DNA of 64,000 nt from Gyrodactylus bullatarudis (GCA_012064415.1 SSNU01000117.1:145916-209915); one strand, 5' to 3'. Counted from the stretch's first letter, positions 49,583 to 61,855 are shown. Numbers and translations are program-made. The notes: generated by a model not told the origin, from the sequence alone.

Positions 49583-52500
49583 ATGTCTAGCTCAATAAAG
49601 GATTCAAAGGTATTGTCTTTAATTTGGAGTTATATTTTTCAAAATTACCCTTAGAAAAGTGATGTGTATTGTATCAGGGTGTCCTCGAATTTCTTCACAA
49701 AAGAGAGCACTGTGGAAGAATTCTCAATCGGCCCTACAACAACCGGACTAGACTTGATTAAAATGATCCTCTTCCGGCATAATATGATCACTCGGGATCC
49801 TAATTTATTTTACTTTGTTGCGAAAAAGAATTACTTTATCACTTCGAGAATTACTAGTAGAAATAATGGATCAATTGGACCGAAGCATGTGTTCCTGGAG
49901 ATTTTAGACTTTGAAAATAACCCGGATATTCTGTGAGTTGGTTTGTTGATAATCTATGAACATCTCCTGCTAGTCTTACCATAAACGTGAGGAGTGGAGG
50001 TCTCCTTGAGATTCACCAGATCGTGTACCCCAATTTGGTAAGAGTCATCTGTTAACCTCTTCTGTTAGTCGCCTAGTTTGCATTTGTATGTGTCGAAAAT
50101 GACGACAGCCAACGAGGTCATTGAGTTACTGCTTATCAATTTGGAAATACAAGTGGAAAACTTTCAGAAGGAATACCAGCTCTATGAAGAGGATTCCTCA
50201 AAGATAAGTAAGTGAAAAAGTATCTCTACAATAATCTAAGATATACATGCTTAAATGTTTAGATTCATATCCAAATTACAATAGTAATCTTTGAGTTTTC
50301 ATAGTGGAATGAAAAAAAGGGCTTTTATTGAATTTCGAAAATGCGCCAAATTATAATTTTTTCATTGATATCAGAGAATTGAAGCGTAACCAATATTTGG
50401 GATCTACATAAGACCAATTTTTGGAATTTGGCCATAAAACTCACGAAAAGCCCGTCCATTTTAAAGAAGCTGTGAATATTGATGAATACATTAGCTCGAT
50501 TTGCCACAATAATGATCAGCTTTTCTGAATTTCTATGGCCAAATTAAAATTAAACAAAAGAATTATATTTTAAAGAGATATGTACATTTCGCCAGGTCTC
50601 GTCAGTTTCAATCCCTGGTTCAATATTTAATAAAAATTGTTATAATGAATTGTCTATGAATGAAATCGTAAAATCTTCTCTTGAGTAATACCAATTGATG
50701 AAAAACCAAAAAACTTTTCTAGTATTCAGGTAGAAAAGAAAAATTAAAAATCAATTGGGCCATGGTAGTTCTAAATTGTGTGTGTAGTTCTTTTGAGTAC
50801 ACAGATTTGGATCTTCCCTCATATGTTAACGAAAATAGAGACAATTTCGAGTTAAGTGGAGAAGAAATAGTCAAGATATTAAGAATTTGCTGCACCAACG
50901 TACCGTTATCGTTACAAGATCAGGTGTATATCCAAAAAGACGGGATAGCTATGGGATCTCCACTTAGTCCGTTGTTAGCAGATATTTTCTTAGGATACTT
51001 GGAGAAGAATAGAATGGAAAATTTAATAGGGATACACTGATTTGTACGTTAGATATGTAGATGATACGTTCATTGTCATGAAACAAGAAGCTTCCACCGA
51101 GGAATTCTTCAGTGAAATGAACTTAATCCATCCGAACATCAAATTCACGAAGGAACAAGAAATAGAAGATTCGATAAGTTTCTTAGATGTAAAGTTGACA
51201 AGGAAACCAGATGGGGGCATAGGAAGAACCATACATAGGAAGAAAATTGGTTTTTCATCAATTGGTATTACTCAAGAGAAGATTTTACGATTTCATTCAT
51301 TGACAATTCATTATAACAATTTTTATTAAATATTGAACCAGGGATTGAGACTGACGAGACCTGGGTTAAAATATAATTCTTTTGTTAAATTTTAATTGAT
51401 GAATATTTCCAGTTATCCGGACGTATATGAAAATGTACGTTTATTTTTATCTAATAAAATTCAAATTATTTTTCTAATGTTGATCCAAAATGTTGGCTTG
51501 AATCAATAAAATTTCGAGATCATTGAAAAAGTTGAAATGGGAACTTTGGCCATATTTTTGTGTAAATAGTAAATTCTCATCTTGAGTATCAATCAAGGCT
51601 ATAGATGATTTCTCAAAAAACTGAGACTAATTATGAAATTCATAAATAATTATAATTATCATAGCATACCAAACCTACAGAAATCCCATTTCACGATAAT
51701 TAAATTTTTAATCTTACTCGGAATCCACAAACATTTGAGTTTTTAAAATATCTATGAAAATTGAACAAACTTCTGCAAGTTAATGATACATATTTTTTAA
51801 GAAGAAATGCAGTGCTCTTTTTTTGGGAGGGGGCGGATTGTGTACAATTTTAATCTTTTTTTTCATTGGATTTGAGGACCACTAGAATTTAATTGCAATT
51901 ATGGTTATAATTTTGTAAAATCTGTTTTTGTTATCTGTCTAGGTTCAAGTTAACTTTCCTTCTTAAAAATAGTGGAATTATTCGTTGATATACAAAGGCA
52001 AAAATTATAAGATCAGAGAACTAACAAATACAGATTTTACAAGATTGTAACCATAATTGCAAAATAAATATCACTCAGTAAAGCGAGGACTAACCACGAA
52101 AGCAATTATTAAATTTCAATACAGAAAAAAGTGACCATAAATGCAAGTGGTTAAAAGTTTACATTACAAAAAGAAAGCATTCTAGCGGCCCTTCAATCCA
52201 ATGTAAAAGAGTAACCTAATTTGTATTTTGACCATCGTAAACATATCTGCAAATGTCCAAGGGACCTATTTTGCAAATACACTGTTAATATAATCCCTTT
52301 GTAATTATTGTTTTTATCATCAGAGAGGATCTTGAAACCAGACGATTGTCCCCTATTAGTATATCAGACTAGTGGGAACAAGTCAAAATTGGTTCTCTGT
52401 CGATTAAAATCATCTCAGCCAATAGTGAGTTTTGCTTTCATCTTTCACTTATTCTGTACATTTTCACTCTTCGATACTTCTAGATTGGCAGGTCGAGAAC

Positions 52501-55500
52501 ATTTAATCATAGGAAAAACGTGAGTTTGAACATTTGATGACAGTTTTATCCCATATGAACAATTCCATTCCAAGGAGTCTGGATCTCAGATTACAGAAAC
52601 CATCAAAGTATTTCTTAGTCTAACTAGATACTAATTTATCTTAGAACTAATTTTAACCGGAAAAAAACGCTAGTTAGTATGAATTCACAAATTTTTTAAA
52701 TTGAAAAACAGCTATCCGAATAAAAAACTGATTTTCTTGTAAAAATAGTGAATTTTCGTATCAACAAGCTTTATGAATAAAGTTTTTATCTCAAGAAGTT
52801 GACGCATGAATACGACAGTAATGAGCATGAAAATACACGCAACCGAATGAAAAGTAACGGTTCAGACCTTGAAGTATACCCCCTGCGTAACAATGAGGGG
52901 ATATGTTCCTTGGGTAGCATGCAGAATATGCAAAAGTATGAGTCTGCTCTGGATCTAAAGACTTGTCATCACTATGTGGTCAGGAATAGCGGCAACTTTG
53001 ACAATGCCATAAGTGAAGATGAAATTTATTCCATTGAAAATCAAGAGAAGAGTTCCATATCTTCATGTGAAGGAAATCACTTTTCATATAATCCAGTAAA
53101 AGATGGTATGTTAGACCGAGGGTTTCCTTTATTTTGTATAAATTTCATGGTTTTCAAGAATGGTTGACATGAATTTTTTATCAATACCTTGAAATTTATT
53201 ATCATGAAACTCAGATTCAGGATTCATCAAGAATAAAATGACAAAAAGCGACTTCTTGGAAATAATAATAGTAGTAAGAAATTTTGGCGCCAACAAAGAA
53301 GCTCTGCACTATTTTCCCCACAATTTGGTAAAAATCAAAACTTTATATTACAGCTATAGTTTTCGATAATTGCTCTTCGTTTCTTATTCAATCATGTTTA
53401 ATCGATCAGGTATCTGAAGCAGAAATCAGATAAGTGAAACTGTAGAATCTTTTGAGTACTAAATGGTAGAATTAAAATTGTTTTCTCAAGACAATTTTGC
53501 AGGTTGAGATAAAGAAATGTTGCTCTAGAATTGTTGTCAAAATCAGAATGTAATTCCCGATTCTAATTCCAGAACCTCGAGCGAAAAACTTTCCAAAAAG
53601 AGAGGAAAAATTTTATCCTTCATACCTGAAGAATGTCAGCCCGGAATCACCCTATGACCAGGGTCTGGAGAGTTTATCAAAGTTGCCGTTGCCAGAAATT
53701 GAAATTGAACACTTCAAGGCACAATACAAGTAAAATTATTTCCATATTCTTTAAGCTAATGAGTTTTGATTAATTTATACCCAAGAAACATTTATCTAGG
53801 AAACATTATAAAATCTGGTCAACGAAATAACTAGCCTTAGGACCGCTTTTATATAATTTTTAGTTCATTCTTATCAGTAGCCAAGATTCCAGTCAGCAAG
53901 CTCGAAATATTTTTGTCAAAGTCTGGAAACTTGAGAAGCAATGCTTAGTTTTATATCGCTCTAAGCTACACCAACAAGATATGGATTAAGTTTTCATTCT
54001 CAATAATACAGAAATGATTGGATTTGTTGCAAGAGTTTGTTGTTAAGGTCAAGGATGATTTAAAACAATTTCTATATTTCAAGTGACTTTAAAGACGATG
54101 ACTCATTCAAGGGTTACCATGATGAAGATGAAGATAACGTCAAGGTTATTAAAAACAAGGGTAGAGAATCTCAAATTTCTCTGACTGAGAATAATTTTGA
54201 AAAGTCAAATTCGACAACAAGACTCTGTGTGACCAACTCTACTTCTCCGACATTTTTCAGTGAACGAGAAAGTAACCATTCCCTAGCCGACAACAGGCCC
54301 CTTGTCAGTGATAAGCCAAGATTTCTCATAGCCAAAGGTCAAGGCGCCAATCGATCATCATCTGGACTAATGAACGCAGGCAACCCAGGGAAACAGCAGT
54401 CGAATAATTTCGAAAGACCGCTAAAGACTCTTGAGGAGGAGATTAAATACTCGAATGAGCCTTATGAAAGTGTCAAATTCGATTTGAAAAATTTGGAGAT
54501 CCGAGTTAGTTACAACTATTTTAACAAGATTTCATGATAATAATTGAAAATTTCATTCATTTTGATAGATTCTAGGCAGAGTTATTCAAGATTATCTTAA
54601 AAATCCTTCTTCGTTGAAATCGACTTTCTTATTTAACGGAATTTTTATCCAAGTGCAGATTATTTTCATTTTTGAGGAAAATTATCAAATTTAGAGCAGT
54701 TTTTAGTTGACTATCATTTCAAGTCTCGATGAGATTTGCATTTCAAACATTTATTCAGGCCATTTGAGCTCGATTGTGGTTTTCTTGAATAAATGTTTGA
54801 GAAATCATTCTTTATTGGATTCTCTTATTATTGAAAATTTTTTCATACAGTAAGCTTTCATTTTGCCGAAATTCAGCTTCGAATTGCCGAATAAATGTTA
54901 AATCATTGAATTCGTAAAGAGAAGTTCAACGTCCTTAATTGCAATAACTTTTCTCAAAAATGATCTTTTTGAGAATTTTAAAAACTTGACTAGTTAAAAA
55001 TTCTACAGCGGATTCTAATTTTTCCTTCGTTTCCAAATAAGTATTCAATTTATTCATGAATTTTAGAAAAATCACTATTTCGATCACTTTTTTGAAGTTT
55101 AATGTCTGAGAATTTGTGAAGAATCAAAAATATAATTTTTTATTTTTAGTTGAAATATTTTTATCTGGACATTAAAGTCTCTTTTTTGAATTCATTTTGA
55201 TTTCCTGCCTTAAATAATGATAAAATCTGAAATCCTTACTCTTGATACGTCTTATTTTCTGATATCCATGAGTTTCACAGTGCATTGTATTCACTGTACC
55301 TAATCCAATATACAGATATAAAGATCTAAGAGATTTGATTAGCATTTTAACTCATGTCAACAGGTGTGTACGTTTTTCTTCATCATTAGGACACGTCAGT
55401 ACAACCCAATTCCTTATAAGGAAAAAACTCGTCTGGATTTGATACCAATCTTTTGTATGCTCATGCTTGGAAAACATATTTTAATTAATTTAAAATTTCG

Positions 55501-58457
55501 AATTTATTTAGAATCTCATCATCTGAAAGAGTTTCTGACTTTTTCTGAATATTGTTAAAAATAAATTGATTTTTAGGTCATATATCTTGAGGCCCTACTG
55601 ATAACTAAAACAAATTTAGTCATAAAACTCTCGGCTAGTGAACTAATAAATTAGTTTGAACGTTTTTTATTTTCTAGGAAAAGAAAAATGAAGTCAACAA
55701 AGAAGGTAAATTGATAACCAGACCAATAATCGAAGATGGAAACGGTAAGTTTTTGATTTTGCTGTTAAATAGTAATACAAACGATAGCTTAAATTATATA
55801 TGACAAATAAGTTATTACTAGGGCGACCTGCAGAAAAAGGCATACTTTATAATGAAAATAGGCAATTTTTAATTCTGAAAAAGGCAAAAAAAGGTAAACT
55901 CATAAAGCATTCCAAGAAGATATCTGCTAAAAGAGGACTTAAAGGAGATCTCATTGATAATCCCAAAAGTGGCTTTAACAACATAGTAAAGCGAAAAAGG
56001 TACATTCATAAAATCGAATGTCTCTCACAAGTAGTGATTTTAAAAAATTAATCAATTCTTCAAGCCTTTCAAGTGAATAGAATGAAAATGAGATGTTGAG
56101 TTGGATAAGCCATTTCTATTGGCTGTTTACCGAGCCCCCCATAAAATTAGATTCAACTAAGATCAAGATAAACAATGATAAAAAATTTGCACAATCCTTG
56201 AAAAGAATGAAAAAGCAATCCTTTTTAAAAAAGGCAAACTTATACCCCTTATTAAGAGGCTTAGAAAAAAAAAGGACTGAATTTTTAATCTTTTCAGAGT
56301 ATTTTAGATTCACTCTCAAAAAAGGCATTTTGGTCGCCCTAGTTGTTACAGTTGGAATTTACTGTTTTTATAAAGATATTCTCAAAATTGTTTGCATACA
56401 TTCAATTTCCTTTTTTTAATTGAGATCTCAAGTAACTTTGGATCTGTAAAAACATCTTTACTTCTCAACTAGATTCAAGTCAGAACAAGACTGACAAGCT
56501 CAACATGTCGATAGATATGGTTGACTCGAAAAATACTGGTAGCCTAACTATGAATTGTAGCCTGAAATTATCCCATAACCCAGAAGATCATAGCCGGTTG
56601 GATGAACAAAATAGTAAGAAACCCAGCTACTCCCACCAACCGTATCAGAGCTCTTGTCAAAATCAACTGCCGTCTTATTCCCTTTACTCAGATCATAATC
56701 CGAGTTTAACGAATAACAAAGATCTAGATCATGAGGATGACGATATCTCCTGGCATCAACAACTCTCGTCTAGAGAGAAGAAATCCAATCTTTCGCGTCA
56801 TAAAAAGACGTCCAGATCTTTTCGGAGAGAGAAGCCATCAAAGAATGAGGAAAAATTGTTGAAAGAACAAAAGGGTCTGAGCAACACGGATGAGGTACGT
56901 CCCCGGAGATCCAAGATCTCATTGAAATTTCTGTTAAAAATCTATAGAAACTCGAAATCTAATGTTTTTAATTCCGTGGCAAAATATCAGCTCATTAACC
57001 CTTGCATACCTATTTGAGTTTTTCATTCAGTGAACCAATCAGAGTTAATTTATCTAAAATTCAGTGAAAAAACACCTTTGAATAAAGCTTTTTTGCATCT
57101 TGTCATCCAGATTTTGAAGATATCACTATGAAATCTTAAGGTTGATAATCAGGTATTGCAATCGCGAGTTATTTGAAGTTGCAATAATTTTTATTCATTG
57201 TCCAGTTTCCAGAAGAAGACCTCATGATAATTGTGAATTGTGGTGTAAGCTTCGAAAAGGGACAACACTTTATGAACAGAGGTACTCAGAAAGATTTGCC
57301 AGAGCGTAGTACAGTGCCATCGATTTCTCAGACCAACGCAAAACGACCATGTCTACATCAAATCATAAAGTTTTGTCACATCTTCCCAGTTGTCCTTAAA
57401 CCCTACAGTAGTTGTACAAGTCTTTTGTCAGAAAGTGAAATACCCCCTGATCTAACAAATACTCCAGGTCATTTGGGTATCACCTTGTTCCAGTCCAAGT
57501 TCCCGAATCCTCCCCTCAGATCTAAAGATAACCATGTGAGCTATGTGAATAAGCGCAATTTCAGCAAATATTGATAATGAAACTAATGATTTATTCCAGC
57601 TATCCCATGTTCTCCAGGGTAAACGGGCATATATCGGAGCCAATGTAGAGGATAGAAGTGCCTTTAAGCCAGTCGACCTGAACCTATTGAATAATTCAAA
57701 AAATATTTTTGCTATTAACTCAATTGTCCCGGATTCGCCCGCCTTCAACGAAGGTAGTCTAGCCCCAGGCCACCTGATTCTCGAATGCAATGGTCAGTCA
57801 TTACTACATGAATCCATCGATCTTAACCTGGCCAATCAAATTCTCGCCAGGGCTGTTCGCCAGTGTAACTCAGAGTTTAGTTCTGGCATTGAGCTGACTG
57901 TTGCCAGGTATCGGTCAAAACCGCTAAATCCATCACTTCCACGTGAGGGAAGCATTGTAAATGACTATCTTAAAAGTGGCCAAAATATAAGGAACTTTTC
58001 AAAGCTCAGCAACAACGACTCAAACAATAATAACAACTATGAAGAATTTTTTATAGGTAAGCAGAATACCTCGTCAAAGTTGACCCAGAGTATGGAGAAT
58101 ACCTTCAAGGCAAACTCTGGCTCTGAGGCCATTCGAATCATCAGTCCAATAGTACAATCGAAGTCGCCGACAAAACTATTTCAAATGTGCCAAAGTAAGA
58201 CACACCGAATGTACAATTCGATCCAATCAAATTGCACCAATGATCTGACGACATATCAGTCCTCTGAGCTATCCACAACTAATACAGACTATGATATGGC
58301 CAAGTATCGAGTCGTTAATATGTCTGACGTTCATAATTCTAAAAGGCATGATAACAGCCCTCTGATTGTAGAGAAAATCGATAGCCCCGATGGCCAAGAT
58401 CAGGAACAGCTCATGGCCATGTTGAAAAGACAAAAGAATAGAACTATTGAAAAATGA
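49583..58457 (+). CDS. RA-RA-PDZ scaffold protein, 13 exons (afadin-like candidate)
   Basis: Exons: 49583-49609, 49655-49932, 49974-50037, 50069-50207, 52324-52424, 52484-52519, 52796-53105, 53573-53729, 54084-54504, 55678-55744, 56473-56894, 57206-57535, 57600-58457. Phases agree throughout; predicted length 1069 residues. Residues about 10-100 ('DVYCIRVSSNFFTKESTVEE') look like a first Ras-association domain. About 103-215 look like a second: 'LLEIHQIVYPNLSPSLHLYV', 'MTTANEVIELLLINLEI', 'RILKPDDCPLLVYQ'. The PDZ is around 764-885: 'GHLGITLF', 'IFAINSIVPDSPAFNEG', 'APGHLILECNGQSLL'. The middle is low-complexity, with basic stretches ('SREKKSNLSRHKK'). Two RA domains plus PDZ is the afadin/canoe order, a junction linker of Rap1 and actin, but no FHA or DIL domain is evident. 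A PAR-3-like or novel scaffold remains possible. Small exon 6 (36 bases) is the least secure. Confidence 0.72.
50541..51396 (+). mobile_element. Internally deleted PLE with inverted terminal repeats
   Basis: About 150-165 bases at each end (50541-50708 and 51247-51396) are inverted copies, ending outward in AATTAAAATT-type sequence. Between them is only the RT core: 'YIQKDGIAMGSPLSPLLADI', a frameshift, then 'YVRYVDDTFIVM' and 'SFLDVKLTRKPDGG'. The N-terminal region and the GIY-YIG domain are absent. Its repeats are not those of the 41-kb PLE, so it belongs to another PLE lineage. It lies in intron 4 of the RA-PDZ gene. Confidence 0.8.
51864..52203. mobile_element. MITE in RA-PDZ intron 4
   Basis: Ends CATTGGATTTGAGGACCACT and, inverted, GCCCTTCAATCCAATG. 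Internal inverted blocks ('GCAATTATGGTTA' and 'TAACCATAATTGC') confirm a palindromic layout of about 340 bases. No coding sequence. Confidence 0.65.
54748..54797. repeat. Short hairpin in RA-PDZ intron 9
   Basis: AAACATTTATTCA and TGAATAAATGTTT flank a loop of roughly 24 bases, a perfect 13-bp stem. It may be a chance structure or a relic. Confidence 0.4.
55818..56342. mobile_element. MITE with CTAGGGCGACC ends in RA-PDZ intron 10
   Basis: Starts CTAGGGCGACC and ends GGTCGCCCTAG; the block 'AAAGGCA' lies just inside each end. The frames at 55800-56051 and 56093-56419 are open but lie inside the element and read as lysine-rich repeat translation, so they are not called as genes. A related end occurs at 36133. 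Confidence 0.65.
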
Positions 58458-59033
58458 TTGGCTCATTCACAATGAAGAATCAAATTATTTTTATATTGTA
58501 TAAATGAATTTTAACATACAATTTTATAATCATCTCTTCATAATCACATTGATTTCAATATTCCTAAGCGAGTATACTCAATACTACTTGAGTCAATAGT
58601 AGTCACTTTTAGATAAAATTTCAAGAAAACATTTCCAACGAATATTAAGATTTATTATGGGAAAAACATCTCCATAATTATGCTAATTAAGAAAAAAAAT
58701 TTATGTAAATTATCCAATGCATTAAAGATAATTTACTTATCAAATCTTGAGAAATCAAGTCCGAGTCATTGGACCAATCAGGGATAAGTACACAATTCTG
58801 ACAAGAACATGAAAGATACAGTATATTTTAGAGTTTTGATGACGGTTAATTTGAAAAAAAAATATATTTATTTACCTAACTGTGTAACTACTTCCAAGTA
58901 TAAGACAGATAAAAAATTTGAATGTTAAAAATGTCAAATTTAATTTTGTGGGAATATCTGTGGAACTCATGAAAACAACGATGGGAATATTGGATGATGT
59001 TTTGTTTAAATCGAAATTTATAGAACCGTAAAT

Positions 59034-60072
59034 ATGGATCAATTTGGTTTGAAAAATAAAAATAGCCGTTTACCAGGATGCAAAAAGAATCTGAAAAAAG
59101 GCCTCCTTCAAACATCCTCTGGTATTCCATCTCTTGATAATATTATCAGTAAACATTTTATCTAAATTAATTCTCTAGACGGTGGCTTTGTCATAAACAG
59201 CATTTCATCAATAAGTAATTTAATCTTCTCATTCTCCAGTTGAAGATGAACATCGAATTAACATATCGGCATTCTTGAGAGTTTTCCTTTCTGAAGGATT
59301 AGCCTCATTCCAGAATTTATTCATTGTCGACTCGTTAATGAGTAGAAATTTGGACCTCAAAAATTTACCCGATGTCTACTCAAGTGAAAGTTGCAGCATT
59401 CCTGATTCCAATACAGATGATACCCTCGATATTGCTTGGCGTTATCGTAATGTATCCCTGAAAGAAAAAGGACCTATAAACAAAGGTCAAAAGAGAACTT
59501 TTGATCTTACTAAACCTCAGCTGGACATTTCAGAAGATTCTATTTCATCGAAAGTTCTCAAAGTTTCTTTGGATCCATCTTTGGGCTTTGCTGTAAACTC
59601 TCAGCATGTTGTTGATAAACTCTTGAGCTTTCTCAAGCCAGAATCGTTCACTCGAGTTGTCTTACCATCGTTTGGTTGTTATCTCTGGGGCAAGATTGAT
59701 TGTTCCAAGAAATTGGCTCAATTTATTGCTAGAGTCAAAGCAATCTCCAGAGCCTTTCCTTGTCTTGTAATCTTCACTACGCCGAGAGAATTTATCGAGT
59801 TGACATTTCCACGACTTCCCCAGATAGTAGACTATGCCTTTAGTTTTATTTTTACCGCTGAAGGAGAAAATGCTTGCTATGTCAATTTGGATAGGATACC
59901 CAGTTTAGGATCTTATGATTATGAACCAGTTGCTCGTCCGATGGCTGTCAACTTGTCCCTCAAGTACAAGATGAAGCAGCTGTTGGTGGAATATTTCTAC
60001 CTGCCCCCGTGCCTCGAGGAGACGGCGAATCGCTCAACCACTGAGGCCTCCACAAAGAAATTAGAATTTTGA
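59034..60072 (+). CDS. ELP4: Elongator complex subunit 4 (PAXNEB)
   Basis: Three exons, 59034-59148, 59179-59214 and 59240-60072 (TGA), with introns of 30 and 25 bases, give 327 residues. Matches to the ELP4 family in order: 'SGIPSLDNII' and 'GGFVINSISSI' (RecA-like start, without a full Walker A, as in the family), 'FLSEGLASFQNLFIVDS', 'LDIAWRYRN', 'PSFGCYLWG' and the C-terminal 'YFYLPPCLEE' ending 'KKLEF'. ELP4 forms the ELP4-ELP5-ELP6 hexameric ring of Elongator, needed for modification of wobble uridines in tRNA. At 327 residues it is shorter than the human protein. An AATAAA signal (60072-60077) overlaps the stop codon, and PAN2 coding sequence starts under 90 bases later. Confidence 0.92.
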
Positions 60073-60159
60073 ATAAATCCTTTTTTTTCTACAACCAGTC
60101 GACTGTTTCCTTGCCCAAATTTCTATTTTGAATGAGTAAATAATCGATTTCCTTTTTAG

Positions 60160-61812
60160 ATTACATCTTTTAACGAGGTCGAGGACTCTCAATTCTACCA
60201 TACGGGCGGCTATTTCCTCGTTGGTTCCCAATCTGTCCTCAATTATGCCCCGAAATTCTCCAAAATTGTCGATGCTAGCTTTGACAATCATGAGGAGCTC
60301 ATCTGGGCTCTGACTGACCAGGGCTATGTCATTAGCTTCTACGGTCCTTACTTGGAACGTTATACCAGTTTCTTCCTGAAACGACCCGGTGACACTTCAG
60401 AGATATTCAAGAAACTTCTCATAAATCCTATCGTCAACTCGAATATAATTATAATTATATCATCTCTGAAAATTTACGTTTACACCAAGTTCGGTGAGCA
60501 TCTATCAACAATTTACAATCCAGAGTTCACCGAGATTGACTCAGCTGCCTTCTGGTCGTCAAATAATCGACATCATCAGATTAGCGGGCTATTTGTCACA
60601 TCACTTTACAGTCCATTGGTTCATCAACTGGATTTTGGAGAAAAGTTTGGCAACCTTGTTCATAGCATTAAGACAACCTCAGATGAAAAGGGGAGCAATT
60701 CCCTGATAGAAACCTTTTCCAATGGCCTACTCTGCTTAGATAATAGCTCAAATCTGGTCATCATTGATCCGAGACAGGGTTATAAGAATCGTCCCGTCGA
60801 CTCAATCAGTACTATTGAAACTGGCTATGGTCAGTTAGCTGACTTTACGATATCTCCCGCCAATAACATTGTTGTCACATGCGGCTGGAATATTGATTAC
60901 GACCAGAACATGGCTCAACTCGAACAACAAGTCAGAGTCTTTGACTTGAGAAAGAAAAATTCACATAACCCAATTCCGATAGCCATCGAAGCATCCATGG
61001 TCTCCTTCCAAAAGAACTGCTCTGACATGTTACTTTCGGCCTCTTCAGAGAGGGGCAATTTCGAAATTATCCGATTCGGAACGAACTATCCCTCAGTGGA
61101 AAATGTCGGAATCCTACCCAACTTTTATGCCTACGATCCTCTAATTCAAATGGATGTCTCTACCAATGGTAATTGTGCCATGTTTGTATCAATCTCTGGA
61201 CAGATTGATGTATTTGCCTCAAATCCAATGGAACCATACTACAATGAAGAATCCTTCGAATCGATCACAGCCACAACAGTCTGTGATAGCCTTTTATCAA
61301 AAGTAGAGGGATCTTTGCAGAATCTCAACTTGATGAAGTCGGCCAAGATGGCCTCAGAAACTCTGGAACTGCAGTATCTTGGAAATTCCATGCATCGACC
61401 AGTTCTGAATAATTCAGCTGAGAAAAATCTCTACATGGACATTCTTAAGAAGAAGTGCCATGAAATTTCCAATGAAATCATAAACGTTGCTCACAAGCCT
61501 GTGGAATTTGACAATCTCAAATTCAACCTCTCCAGCATCCCATTCTCCTCTAGACCAAGCCCCATGCTTTCTGCGGATAAAACTGAAATAAGAAGCATCG
61601 AAACCGGAGTAGATGAAAAAGGGGAGAAAACCTTTCGAGATGAACGCATTTCAGATTGGCCCAGTCACCTTATCCTGCCAATAGAAAGACAGAATTTGAA
61701 TTTGGAAGTTGACAAGCTGAAGCCGACTGGCAGCAATAAGAAGGAAACATATCTGAAACCGGAAAATTGGGGTCTTGTCTGGAATCCGTATTCAAAGAAA
61801 AAGTCTACCTGA
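60160..61812 (+). CDS. PAN2: PAN2-like WD40 protein lacking the catalytic domains
   Basis: Open from an acceptor-like CCTTTTTAG at 60159 to TGA at 61812, about 550 residues. 'DASFDNHEELIWALTDQGYV' then 'FYGPYLERYTSF' match the N-terminal block of PAN2, the deadenylase subunit that works with PAN3 on poly(A) tails. WD40-like repeats follow ('LADFTISPANNIVVTCGW', 'RVFDLRKK', 'MDVSTNGNCAMFVSISGQ'), then the linker ('ISDWPSHLILPIE', 'LVWNPYSKKKST'). Full PAN2 continues with a UCH-like domain and a DEDD exonuclease; neither is here, and the next gene begins 25 bases on. No ATG opens this frame: the only nearby ATG (60132) followed by a 24-base intron would put TAA after five codons. The true start may come from trans-splicing or an unseen exon. 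Confidence 0.82.
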   Translation: MTSFNEVEDSQFYHTGGYFLVGSQSVLNYAPKFSKIVDASFDNHEELIWALTDQGYVISFYGPYLERYTSFFLKRPGDTSEIFKKLLINPIVNSNIIIIISSLKIYVYTKFGEHLSTIYNPEFTEIDSAAFWSSNNRHHQISGLFVTSLYSPLVHQLDFGEKFGNLVHSIKTTSDEKGSNSLIETFSNGLLCLDNSSNLVIIDPRQGYKNRPVDSISTIETGYGQLADFTISPANNIVVTCGWNIDYDQNMAQLEQQVRVFDLRKKNSHNPIPIAIEASMVSFQKNCSDMLLSASSERGNFEIIRFGTNYPSVENVGILPNFYAYDPLIQMDVSTNGNCAMFVSISGQIDVFASNPMEPYYNEESFESITATTVCDSLLSKVEGSLQNLNLMKSAKMASETLELQYLGNSMHRPVLNNSAEKNLYMDILKKKCHEISNEIINVAHKPVEFDNLKFNLSSIPFSSRPSPMLSADKTEIRSIETGVDEKGEKTFRDERISDWPSHLILPIERQNLNLEVDKLKPTGSNKKETYLKPENWGLVWNPYSKKKST

Positions 61813-61832
61813 ATCATTTTCTAGAAAACAGA

Positions 61833-61855
61833 TTTATTTATTTATTCTTAATAAA
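61833..61855. terminator. Overlapping polyadenylation signals of convergent genes
   Basis: AATAAA on the plus strand (61850-61855) serves PAN2 but lies inside the opposing gene's last codons. AATAAA on the minus strand (61838-61833) overlaps that gene's TAA stop. The 3' ends therefore overlap. Confidence 0.55.

Noticed and set aside
55800..56419. Two lysine-rich frames as RA-PDZ exons
   Set aside because: Both lie within an inverted-repeat element, and exons 10 and 11 join in phase without them.
57452..57790. 112-residue minus-strand frame
   Set aside because: It is antisense to the PDZ-coding exons 12 and 13.
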